A DNA stretch of 64,000 nt from an uncultured Akkermansia sp. (GTDB lineage: Bacteria; Verrucomicrobiota; Verrucomicrobiia; Verrucomicrobiales; Akkermansiaceae): assembly GCA_905200945.1 (NCBI GenBank), contig CAJKMG010000003.1, forward strand, positions 124,001-188,000. The letters run 5' to 3'. Shown one piece after another: positions 26,047 through 34,312 of the stretch; the first letter of the stretch is position 1; each line of letters opens with the position of its first letter. Made by a program: the position numbers and the translations under genes. Under the pieces are notes generated by a model. That model did no database searches, was not told the origin of the DNA, and worked only from the letters and a program-made list of their open reading frames with translations.

Positions 26047-26066
26047 CTTTCCGAACTCCTCCTTTC

Positions 26067-27320
26067 ATGTCCACTCTCCATCCCTTCCCTGCCCTGCGCC
26101 CTCCTCGGGAACTGGCCGCGCAGGTCTCCTCCCTCCCCTATGATGTCATGAACCACCGGGAGGCCAAGGAAATGGCCGCCGGAAACGACGCTTCTTTCCT
26201 CCATATCTGCCGTTCCGACATCGACACGGGCGAAGCCGCCATCCATTCCCCGGAAACCTACGCCAAAGCAAGGGAAAACCTGGAAAACTTCGTCCGTAAA
26301 GGCTACCTCCTCCGGGACGAACGGCCTTCCTTCTACATCTACCGCCAAATCATGTGGGGCCGCGTACAAACGGGCATCGTCGGCTGCGCCTCCGTGGATG
26401 AATACGCCAGCGGCGCCATTAAAAAACACGAATTGACCCGCAGGGAAAAGGAACTTGACCGGATTGAGCATTTTGACGCCTGCTCCGCTCAGACGGAACC
26501 GGTATTTCTGGCCTACCGCAAACATGAAGGTCTTTCCGCCATCATCCGGGAATGGATTAAATTCCACAAACCCGAATATGATTTTACCACGGAGGACGGC
26601 GTCACCCATATCCTGTGGCCCGTTTCCGAACCCGGCACGGTGGAAGGCATCCGCAAAAGTTTTGAAGAAGTGGACGCCCTTTACATTGCGGACGGCCACC
26701 ACCGCACGGCCTCCAGCGCCGCCGTTTCCGCCAGGCGCCGCCAGAAACACCCGGACTACACGGGGCAGGAAGAATTCAACTACCTGATGGCTGTCGTCTT
26801 CTGTGATGAAGACCTTTTCATCATGGACTACAACCGCGTCGTGCGCGACCTGAACGGACTGACTGAAGGGGAATTCATGGAAAAACTCCGTACCACCTTT
26901 AACGTAAAGCCTGCGGATACCATTCCCGGAGAAGGTTACGCCCCCCGCGCCAAGCACGAGTTCGGCATGTACCTGAATGGACGATGGTATTCCGCCACGG
27001 CCAAACCGGGAACCTTCCCGTCCGGCCATCCTATCGAAAGCCTGGACTGCGCCATCCTCCAGACGAATGTGCTGGCTCCCATTCTGGGCATTGACGATCC
27101 GCGCACGAGCGACCGCATCGACTTCGTAGGAGGAATCCGCGGTCTGGGAGAACTGGAACGCCGCTGTTCCGGGGAAATGGCGCTGGCTTTCTCCCTGTAT
27201 CCCGTCACCATGGCCGACCTTTTCCGCGTAGCGGACGCCGGAGAAATCATGCCTCCCAAATCCACCTGGTTTGAACCCAAGCTGCGCAGCGGTCTTTTCA
27301 TTCATACCATTGAACAATAA
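26067..27320 (+). CDS. DUF1015 family protein linked to serine synthesis
   Basis: The 417-residue protein matches the DUF1015 family: it opens with HPFPALRPP and SLPYDVMNHREA, and contains FYIYRQ, KKHELTRREKELDRIEHF, ALYIADGHHRTAS and SFEEVDAL. The ADGHHR motif is the family hallmark and suggests a metal- or phosphate-binding site. DUF1015 genes often sit with serA and the class V aminotransferase in anaerobes, as here, so a role in the serine pathway or its control is likely, but the biochemical activity is not known to me. The ATG at 26067 is chosen because it begins right at the family start; the longer frame would add read-through of the intergenic region. serA follows 19 bases downstream. 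Confidence 0.85.
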   Translation: MSTLHPFPALRPPRELAAQVSSLPYDVMNHREAKEMAAGNDASFLHICRSDIDTGEAAIHSPETYAKARENLENFVRKGYLLRDERPSFYIYRQIMWGRVQTGIVGCASVDEYASGAIKKHELTRREKELDRIEHFDACSAQTEPVFLAYRKHEGLSAIIREWIKFHKPEYDFTTEDGVTHILWPVSEPGTVEGIRKSFEEVDALYIADGHHRTASSAAVSARRRQKHPDYTGQEEFNYLMAVVFCDEDLFIMDYNRVVRDLNGLTEGEFMEKLRTTFNVKPADTIPGEGYAPRAKHEFGMYLNGRWYSATAKPGTFPSGHPIESLDCAILQTNVLAPILGIDDPRTSDRIDFVGGIRGLGELERRCSGEMALAFSLYPVTMADLFRVADAGEIMPPKSTWFEPKLRSGLFIHTIEQ

Positions 27321-27339
27321 TCTTTTCCACCGTACCAAC

Positions 27340-28911
27340 ATGAACAAGGTCCTTATTCCCACCAAACTCTCCGACGTAGCGGCCAACACGCTTAAAACGG
27401 CCGGCTATGAAGTCATCCAGGACGCTGATACGCCTCTGGAAAAACAGGTAGCCGCCCATCCGGATGCCGCAGCTCTGATCGTCCGCAGCGAAAAAGTCAC
27501 TCCGGAAATCATGGACGCCCTTCCTTCCCTGAAGCTGGTCGTCCGCGCCGGAGCCGGTTACGACAACATTGACATTGTGTACGCCCGCAAAAAAAACGTG
27601 GACGTCATGAATACCCCCGGGGCCAACTCCAATGCTGTGGCGGAAGAAGTCATGGCCATGATTCTGGCCTACTACCGCCACATCGTCCAGGCGGACACCA
27701 CCACCCGGGAAGGCCTGTGGGAAAAGAAAAAATACATGGGCAGCGAGCTGACCAAAAAGACGGTGGGCATCATCGGCCTGGGCAACATCGGCCGCAATCT
27801 CGTCAAGCGCCTGCAGGGATTTGAACCCATTCTGCTGGGCTACGACCACTTTCTGGCACGCCAGCGCGCCCTGAACATCGGCGTCACCCCCACCAGCATT
27901 GAAGACATTTTCTCCCAGTGCGACATTATTACCCTGCACGTTCCGGGCGGTCCCTCCACCCACCACATGGTGAACGCGGAACTCATCGGAAAAATGAAAG
28001 ACGGTGCAGTACTCATCAACTGCTCCCGGTACGGCGTAGTGGATGAAGAAGCGCTGGCCGCCGCCAAAGCCGCCGGCAAAAACATCGGCTACCTGACGGA
28101 CGTCCACCCCAAGGACGCACCCGGAGAGAAGCCTTCCGCCCCCATTGCGGACCTGATTCTTCCCCACCTGGGGGCCAACACCCGGGAGGCCAATACGAAA
28201 GCGGCCAAACGCGCCGCGGAACAGATGATCGCCTACTTTTCCGACGGCGACACCTCCTGCGTGGTGAACGGGGAATCCCCCAGCGGCCTCAATCCGGCCC
28301 ATCTCCAACTGGCGTTCCTGCTCGCCTCCCTGGCGCGCAAGGCCGGCGGCAACAAGCCCATCCGCCGCGTGGAATGCACTTTTTACGGCAACCTGCGCAT
28401 TTTCCGCAAATGGTTTACGGCCCCCATTCTGGAGGGCCTTCTGCCGCATGCGGAAAAAGGGCTCATGCCTGCCGCCGCGGAAGAATCCCTGCGGGAGCAC
28501 GGCATCGTTTTCAAAGCGAGGGAACCCAAAGACGACAAACCTTATGAAGATTCCATCACGCTGGACGTGGCCATGGAAGAAGAAGAGGAATATTTCCACA
28601 CCAGCGTGCGCGGCGTGGTGACGGAAGGCATCCCCATGATTTCCCGCCTGAACAATTTCAACGGGTTGTACGCGGATCTGCGCGGCACGACATTATGCCT
28701 GCGCTACAAGGACCGTCCAGGCATTATCGCTCTCATCGGCTCCGCCCTGTCTTCCAACGGAATCAACATTGACAACATCGCCGCCCCGGCCGACCACACC
28801 ACCAGGGAGGCCCTGACCGTGATCAAGACCAACCAGCCGGTTTCCGATGAGCTGCTGAATAAAATCGCGAAAGAGATAGACGCTATCTCCGCGTTCTCCC
28901 TGAATCTTTAA
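27340..28911 (+). CDS. serA: D-3-phosphoglycerate dehydrogenase
   Basis: The 523-residue protein has the long SerA layout. The catalytic/NAD domain contains VVRAGAGYDNIDI, the Rossmann motif VGIIGLGNIGR, NCSRYGVVDEEAL and the catalytic His in LPHLGANTREAN. An intervening domain follows (about 320-450), and then a C-terminal ACT domain (LCLRYKDRPGIIALIGSALSSNGINI). It oxidises 3-phosphoglycerate to 3-phosphohydroxypyruvate, the first step of serine synthesis, and the ACT domain normally senses serine. The ATG at 27340 gives the usual MNKVLIPTKL start. It follows DUF1015 after 19 bases and ends with a strong terminator, closing the serine cluster. Confidence 0.95.
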   Translation: MNKVLIPTKLSDVAANTLKTAGYEVIQDADTPLEKQVAAHPDAAALIVRSEKVTPEIMDALPSLKLVVRAGAGYDNIDIVYARKKNVDVMNTPGANSNAVAEEVMAMILAYYRHIVQADTTTREGLWEKKKYMGSELTKKTVGIIGLGNIGRNLVKRLQGFEPILLGYDHFLARQRALNIGVTPTSIEDIFSQCDIITLHVPGGPSTHHMVNAELIGKMKDGAVLINCSRYGVVDEEALAAAKAAGKNIGYLTDVHPKDAPGEKPSAPIADLILPHLGANTREANTKAAKRAAEQMIAYFSDGDTSCVVNGESPSGLNPAHLQLAFLLASLARKAGGNKPIRRVECTFYGNLRIFRKWFTAPILEGLLPHAEKGLMPAAAEESLREHGIVFKAREPKDDKPYEDSITLDVAMEEEEEYFHTSVRGVVTEGIPMISRLNNFNGLYADLRGTTLCLRYKDRPGIIALIGSALSSNGINIDNIAAPADHTTREALTVIKTNQPVSDELLNKIAKEIDAISAFSLNL

Positions 28912-28947
28912 CAGGGAAAGGCGCGTTTCCGGAAACCTGCTTTCCAG

Positions 28948-28990
28948 ACCGCCCGCTTCCTTCATCTCTGGAGGGAAGCGGGCGGTTCTT
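28948..28990 (+). terminator. Terminator of serA
   Basis: ACCGCCCGCTTCC pairs perfectly with GGAAGCGGGCGGT (13-bp stem, 13-base loop) followed by TCTTATT. It begins 36 bases after the serA stop. Confidence 0.88.
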
Positions 28991-29055
28991 ATTGATGCCA
29001 TGTTGACAGGGCTTATCCATTTTTATACCATTGACTGAATCGTCGGAACATATCC

Positions 29056-30105
29056 ATGCGTTACGTACTGCTTCTCCTGACCCTGTTAACCGCCGGATTT
29101 TCCGTCTGGTACTATCAAAACCGCATTTCCCCGGAAGGAAAGGAACTGGCCGCCCAAAAAACAACATTGGAACAGGAGGCCGCAATATTGGAAAAAGCCG
29201 TTATCCAATCCCGAAAGAAACTGGATGATGCCCAGGATGCCACCCGGACGGCGGAAGAAGACATAGAGAGATTTCAGCAAGCTTATCTCGAACAAAAAAG
29301 GCAGCAGCATCAGGAAATCCAGGATGCCGCCTACCAGAAAAATGTGGCGAACCAGCAGGAAGAAGCGAAGGAACACGACCAGAGGATTGACCGGCTGCGC
29401 CGCCGCATGAAAAGGCAAAGGGAAAGCGCCAGATCCGCCAGGGAGGAGCTGCTCCGGAAAAGGGAAGGAATGAGAACCCTGCTCGACAGGTTGACCGATC
29501 AGCAGAGGAGTATCCGGACAGAACTGGAACAGGCGGAGCGCGAACTGGCCCAAAAACGGGAAGAGGCCAAAAGCAGGAAAAAATTGTCCGGAACTGCTCC
29601 CCAGAAGGGAAATATCTCTGAACTTCAAACACAAATGAACCTTATCCGCCAGAAAACCGCAGTCACGAAGGAAAAAATGAAGGCCATAGATGCTGCTCTG
29701 GAAACTCTGGAAGAGAAATCAGGCAAACAGGAACGCCTGATGCAGAAAGCGGAGGAAAAACTCACCGAACAGAAAAACAAGATTCTGTCCGACGATGACT
29801 GGGACGAATCTGCTGCCCCGGAACCAGGCGACGAAGATTTGCTGGCTGCGCCCGAATACAGGGAACTGTCCAGAGATGTACGAAAAACTCTGCAACAGGC
29901 CCGTAAAAAAGAAGAACAGGCATCCCTGGCCTATGACAAAGCCCGCTCGGCCATGCGGAAAGCCTCCAGAGAAGAAGTGAAAAATCTGGCAAAGAAGGAA
30001 AAAGACCATGCCTCCTTTCAAAAGCTGTTCACGGGCGCAGCCTCCATCGCGGGATTTATCCTGCTCCTGTTCACGGGTGCGGCTTTCCGCCGCAACAACA
30101 GTTGA
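29056..30105 (+). CDS. Coiled-coil membrane protein of unknown function
   Basis: The 349-residue protein has an N-terminal hydrophobic segment (RYVLLLLTLLTAGFSVWYY), a long Glu/Lys/Arg/Gln-rich coiled coil over most of its length, and a second hydrophobic segment near the end (ASIAGFILLLFTGAAF). Both ends are thus membrane-anchored or the first is a signal. Such proteins may act as spacers or scaffolds in the periplasm. A TTGACA at 29003 lies upstream with a possible TATACC after 15 bases. It is followed after 106 bases by queE. No family is recognised, and the coiled-coil composition makes homology guesses unsafe. Confidence 0.7.
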   Translation: MRYVLLLLTLLTAGFSVWYYQNRISPEGKELAAQKTTLEQEAAILEKAVIQSRKKLDDAQDATRTAEEDIERFQQAYLEQKRQQHQEIQDAAYQKNVANQQEEAKEHDQRIDRLRRRMKRQRESARSAREELLRKREGMRTLLDRLTDQQRSIRTELEQAERELAQKREEAKSRKKLSGTAPQKGNISELQTQMNLIRQKTAVTKEKMKAIDAALETLEEKSGKQERLMQKAEEKLTEQKNKILSDDDWDESAAPEPGDEDLLAAPEYRELSRDVRKTLQQARKKEEQASLAYDKARSAMRKASREEVKNLAKKEKDHASFQKLFTGAASIAGFILLLFTGAAFRRNNS

Positions 30106-30211
30106 CCGCACGCCGGAAAATGAAATGCACGGAGAACAAGGAAGCACCCGCCTTCCCTCAGGGAGTCGTTGACGGACGGCAGGGATATGATAGTCTCAGG
30201 CCAGCCCGATC

Positions 30212-30895
30212 ATGCTCACACTGGCCCAGATTCACGGACAACCGGAAATTTTCCATTCCATTCAGGGAGAAGGAGTCTCCCAGGGAACACCCTGCGTTTT
30301 CCTGCGACTGGCGGGCTGCAATCTGGCCTGTTCCTGGTGTGATACGGCGTATTCCTGGAACGGGACGGCTCCCGGAGTGCGGCTCACGCCTGAAAAAGCG
30401 GCAGAGCTGGTGCTCCGTTATCCATGCCGCCGCCTGGTCCTGACCGGAGGGGAACCGCTTATTCAGCAAAAGGCGCTTCCCTCCCTGCTGCGCCTGTTGC
30501 CGGATCACGCCGTGGAGATGGAAACCAACGGCACCATTATGCCGGATACGGCATTGCTGAAACGAGTCACGCAATTCAACGTATCTCCCAAACTGCCCCA
30601 TTCAGGCAATAACGCCGTTAAGACCTGGAAACCGGATATCCTGCGCCGTCTGGCGGATACGGAAAAAGCCTGGTTCAAATTTGTCGCAGCGTGCGAGGAC
30701 GATGTCAGGGCCGTCCAGCGGCAGGCTTTAGAAACAGGAATCCCCCCGGAACGCATTCTGATCATGCCCCTGGCCTCCACGCGGGATGAATTGGACGCCA
30801 TGCGTGCGCTGGCGGTGGAATGGTGCCTCCGTTACGGCTTTCGCTTTTCAGACCGTCTGCACATCACCATCTGGGACAGCAAAAAGGGCGTTTGA
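30212..30895 (+). CDS. queE: 7-carboxy-7-deazaguanine synthase
   Basis: The 227-residue protein is a radical SAM enzyme with the three cluster cysteines in CNLACSWCDTAY (Cys36, Cys40, Cys43; CxxxCxxC). It starts with IFHSIQGEGVSQGTPCVFLRLAGC, the QueE signature, and has VLTGGEPL for SAM binding. The length is at the normal 210-230 range. QueE converts 6-carboxytetrahydropterin to 7-carboxy-7-deazaguanine in the queuosine pathway. The queA gene occurs about 8 kb downstream on the other strand. Other steps (queC, queD, queF, tgt) are not in this window. It ends near the 3' end of rho, which is convergent. Confidence 0.93.
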   Translation: MLTLAQIHGQPEIFHSIQGEGVSQGTPCVFLRLAGCNLACSWCDTAYSWNGTAPGVRLTPEKAAELVLRYPCRRLVLTGGEPLIQQKALPSLLRLLPDHAVEMETNGTIMPDTALLKRVTQFNVSPKLPHSGNNAVKTWKPDILRRLADTEKAWFKFVAACEDDVRAVQRQALETGIPPERILIMPLASTRDELDAMRALAVEWCLRYGFRFSDRLHITIWDSKKGV

Positions 30896-30987
30896 GCATG
30901 CTCCCGGTTCAATCAGAAAAGTTAATGCTTCCCACCTTTCCGGACGAAATTCCGCAAGCCCCCCAAGACCCCGCGTCATTGGGAAGC

Positions 30988-32970
30988 CTACGCTTTCTGT
31001 TTCAAATCCAGCAGCATCTGGGCATTGCTGGGGTACTTGTTCAGGAAGAACAGGAAACGCTCCATGGCTTCTACGGGTTTATGCCCGGCTAAAGCGCGGC
31101 GTATCAGATTCATCTTGTACAGCCATGCTTCCGGCATAATGAGCTCTTCCCTCCGCGTCCCCGATTTCAGAATGTCCACGGCCGGGAAAATATATTGCTC
31201 CGCAATACGGCGGTTAAGCACCAGTTCCATATTGCCCGTCCCCTTGAATTCCTGGAAAATCAGGTCATCCATGCGGCTGTTGGTTTCCACCAGGGCGGTG
31301 GCAATGATCGTCAGGGAACCGGCCTGGCGCGTATTGCGGGCGGCGGCAAAAAGGCGCCGGGGCATTTCCAGAGCGCGGGCGTCAATGCCGCCGGACATCG
31401 TGCGGCCGCTTCCCTTGTCAGCGTTATTGTAGGCGCGGGCCAGGCGAGTAATGGAATCCATCAACAGGAAAACATGCTGCCCCGCCTCTACAAGCCGTTT
31501 GGCGCGTTCAATGCAAAGTTCCGCCATGCGGCAGTGATCGCGCACCCTTCCGTCATTGGAAGAGGCGTACACTTCGGCTCCGGGGAGGGAACGTTTGAAC
31601 TCCGTCACTTCTTCCGGACGTTCGTCTACCAGAAGCACCATCAGGTGAATGGAATCCCTGTAATTCTCCAGAATGGCTTCCGCCATATGCTGAAGCAGCG
31701 TCGTCTTCCCTGCGCGGGGCGGAGAGACAATCAGGCCGCGCTGGCCGCGCCCGATTGGAGCAATCAGATCCAATGTGCGGGTGGTGTAACGCTCCGGCCG
31801 GGTTTCAAAGGAAATGCGCTTATTGGGATTGACCGCCTTGAGCTCTTCAAAGTGCGGATTCTTGCGCGCTTTCTCCGGAGCAACCCCGTTAACGGAGGCA
31901 ATCTCCGTCAGAAGAATGCCGCGGTCATGGCGGCAAGCCTGCCCATGCACCCACACGGCAGGACGCAACCCGAACCTGCGGATCATATCCTGCGGCACAT
32001 AAACGGCTTCCGCAAAAGCATCAAAATCATTATCCGGCTTCCTTAAAAAGCCAAACCCTTTATTCGTGATTTCCAGCAGTCCGTCCACCGGTTCCGGCGG
32101 CGCCAGCTCACGAGGGGCGTTATTCTGAGAGGTTCCGCCCTCCTGGTAATTATTATTCCAGCGTTTTTTAACCCGATCATTGCCGTTTCTGCCATTGCGG
32201 ACGTCCTGGCGGTTATTCCGGTTTTTATTGAAACGATCGTTGTTATTCCAGCGGCTCTGCCTGTCAAAACGCTGCATTTGCGGCTCATTCGTCCGACGCG
32301 GTTCCCGGACGGCATCTTCGGAAAAATCCGCCGCACCTTCCTGCACCACCTTGATGGACGGAGCGGAAGCATCCGCCTCCGGCTCCTGTTCCCTCGGTTT
32401 CCTCACAAATCTCTGGCGAATAACCTTCGGCCTGCCTTCTGCAGGCTGCTCCGGAACAGAATCGGAAGAATCGGAAGCCGGCTCGGCAGGCGCCGCATGA
32501 ACGGAAATTTCCGCCCCGGAACCTGCTGAAGCACCGTTCTCCGGCGCAACAGCCCTAGCAGCACGCCTGCGCACCGGTTTGACGGCGGCATCCGTTCCGG
32601 AGACAACCGGGGAACCGTCAGTTTCCGGGATCTCCTCCACAGGCTTCTTGCGCGGACGTCCGCGCCGGGGCCTGGCAGGAACATCCTGCGCCTCTTCCAC
32701 CGGGATTTCAGAACTGCTTTTACGGGCAGTCTTCTTCCCCGGCACATCAGCACGTTCCACCCCGTCATCCGCCAATTCGGCAACCTTCTTTCTTACTGTC
32801 CGCTTGCGGGGCGCCGGGGAAGAAGCCTGTTCCGTCCCGGACGCTTCCGCAACGGATTGGGGCTTTGCCGGAGCTTCCACCGCAGATCTGGCTTTGCGGA
32901 CAATACGTTTTTTGGGCGCCGGCTCCGGAGAAACCTGTTCCGGAGTCAAATCTGGGGAGGTATCAGACAT
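30988..32970 (-). CDS. rho: Transcription termination factor Rho with a long basic N-terminal extension
   Basis: The 660-residue protein is longer than E. coli Rho (419). The C-terminal two-thirds are normal: an RNA-binding OB fold (GLLEITNKGFGFLRKPDNDF), RTLDLIAPIGRGQRGLIVSP, the P-loop PPRAGKTTLL near residue 415, Walker B VFLLMDSITRLARAYN, and SGGIDARALEMPRRLF. The first 290 residues are low-complexity, with basic clusters such as RKARS, KRTVRKK and GRPRKKP (an AT-hook-like patch) and an Arg/Asn/Gly-rich stretch (RNNRQDVRNGRNGND). Long extensions of this kind occur in Rho of other phyla and may bind RNA. Rho is a hexameric RNA helicase that ends transcription. The start at 32970 is the first ATG and is followed by low-complexity sequence. 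yebC lies upstream on the same strand. Confidence 0.95.
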   Translation of the reverse strand: MSDTSPDLTPEQVSPEPAPKKRIVRKARSAVEAPAKPQSVAEASGTEQASSPAPRKRTVRKKVAELADDGVERADVPGKKTARKSSSEIPVEEAQDVPARPRRGRPRKKPVEEIPETDGSPVVSGTDAAVKPVRRRAARAVAPENGASAGSGAEISVHAAPAEPASDSSDSVPEQPAEGRPKVIRQRFVRKPREQEPEADASAPSIKVVQEGAADFSEDAVREPRRTNEPQMQRFDRQSRWNNNDRFNKNRNNRQDVRNGRNGNDRVKKRWNNNYQEGGTSQNNAPRELAPPEPVDGLLEITNKGFGFLRKPDNDFDAFAEAVYVPQDMIRRFGLRPAVWVHGQACRHDRGILLTEIASVNGVAPEKARKNPHFEELKAVNPNKRISFETRPERYTTRTLDLIAPIGRGQRGLIVSPPRAGKTTLLQHMAEAILENYRDSIHLMVLLVDERPEEVTEFKRSLPGAEVYASSNDGRVRDHCRMAELCIERAKRLVEAGQHVFLLMDSITRLARAYNNADKGSGRTMSGGIDARALEMPRRLFAAARNTRQAGSLTIIATALVETNSRMDDLIFQEFKGTGNMELVLNRRIAEQYIFPAVDILKSGTRREELIMPEAWLYKMNLIRRALAGHKPVEAMERFLFFLNKYPSNAQMLLDLKQKA

Positions 32971-33021
32971 GGAAAAGAAAATTGAACTGCAATAACAGGC
33001 GTCTCCTGAAGGACAACAGCG

Positions 33022-33777
33022 TTAACCAAGCTGCTCAAGGATTTCTTCCGCCACATCGAAATTGGAGAAGACGTTCAGCGCGTCATCATAGTCGTCCAAC
33101 GCTTCATACAGGCGCAGGGCGGCCTTCGCCGTTTCCAGATCATTAATCACGGAAGCATTCTGCGCCACGGAAATCAGTTTCATGGAAATTACCGTATGTC
33201 CGGCTTCACGCAGGGCGGCGCACACGTTGTTCAACTCCGTTGGGCTCGTAACAAACACCCATTCATTGTCGGAATCACCCTGTTCCACATCATCCGCGCC
33301 GCATTCCAGCGCCAGATCCATTGCGGAATCCTCCGTAAGACCTTCCGCCATGATGCGGGCCTCTCCCTTGCGTTCAAACTGGTAAGCCACGGAACCGGGT
33401 GTGCCAATGCTGCCTCCGTTTTTAGTGAACAGGGTGCGCAGCTCGGAAGCGGAACGGTTCGTGTTGTCCGTTGCCACTTCAATCAGGAAAGCCGTACCCG
33501 AGGGGCCGTAGCCTTCATAAGTAATCTCCTGGATGGTCGCTCCCCCCAGTTCTCCGGTGCCCTTCTTGATGGCGCGTTCAATATTTTCCTTGGGGGTGGA
33601 CACGGCCTTGGCCCCGTCAATGGCGGCGCGCAGGCGCGGATTCAGATCAGGATCTCCGCCGCCGCTCTTGGCAGCCAGCATGATTTCATGGGCAAAGCGG
33701 GCAAAAACCTTGCCCTTCTTGGCATCTTCCTTAGCCTTAACGTACTTGATCTTAGACCATTTATTATGTCCTGACAT
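33022..33777 (-). CDS. YebC/PmpR family transcriptional or translational regulator
   Basis: The 251-residue protein starts with the family hallmark MSGHNKWSKIKYVKAKEDA at the ATG at 33777; the longer frame to 33945 has no support. Other signatures are GGGDPDLNPRLRAAI, KENIERAIKKGTGE, and YEGYGPSGTAFLIE. Members were first described as DNA-binding regulators, and later as factors that help ribosomes through proline-rich or stalling stretches. It is cytoplasmic. It is followed by rho after 51 bases, on the same strand. The upstream region is shared with the CDF gene on the other strand. Confidence 0.93.
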   Translation of the reverse strand: MSGHNKWSKIKYVKAKEDAKKGKVFARFAHEIMLAAKSGGGDPDLNPRLRAAIDGAKAVSTPKENIERAIKKGTGELGGATIQEITYEGYGPSGTAFLIEVATDNTNRSASELRTLFTKNGGSIGTPGSVAYQFERKGEARIMAEGLTEDSAMDLALECGADDVEQGDSDNEWVFVTSPTELNNVCAALREAGHTVISMKLISVAQNASVINDLETAKAALRLYEALDDYDDALNVFSNFDVAEEILEQLG

Positions 33778-34312
33778 AGAATTGGGGATAATAGTAAGTG
33801 TAGATGAAAAGAGACAAACTAACAAGTGGAACTGTTCTTCAACCCGGGGAACACATTGCCATTTGCAAATACCACGCAGGAAGGGAATCAGGGTGCGGCC
33901 ATCCGTAAATACGTTACAGGTACCGGATACTCTGCCGGGGAACACGCCGCGCCCTCAGGAGCTCCGGCTACCGCTTGGCAGTCACTCTCAACACACGCAA
34001 AATAACGTATTCCCCAGCATTGGCAATACTTTTTTAGGTCACGGCAACCGGCTGCTTTCAGAGCAATCTCCTGCCGTCTTCAATTAATTTTTAATATATT
34101 TTGATTATTTAAAATAATAAATACTATTTATTTAATAGTGAAAATAAAAAAATATATCCGCAAAGCAGGCTTTTATTATGCTGTCCTGCACTGATAATGC
34201 AGGGGTTGATTCCGTCATGGTTCAAAGCCTAAGTTCTAACGCCGCCTCTGTTATCATTGACTAAGAAAGGGAAGCGGGCTTAGATATGCTCTCCTTTCTT
34301 TTTCCCTGTCTT
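33778..34312. other. Divergent intergenic region between yebC and the CDF gene
   Basis: No gene is visible. The right half is AT-rich (about 34085-34160). A good promoter candidate for the plus strand is at 34257. The left half should hold the yebC promoter on the minus strand, but I could not pick one. Confidence 0.55.
34257..34285 (+). promoter_or_regulatory. Promoter candidate for the CDF transporter gene
   Basis: TTGACT (34257-34262) is followed after exactly 17 bases by TTAGAT (34280-34285), 27 bases before the ATG at 34313. Both boxes and the spacer fit a sigma-70-type promoter. Confidence 0.5.

Noticed and set aside
33778..34256. Possible structured RNA in the yebC upstream region
   Set aside because: Several short G+C-rich complementary stretches exist, but they do not form a recognisable tRNA, SRP, tmRNA or riboswitch pattern by eye.
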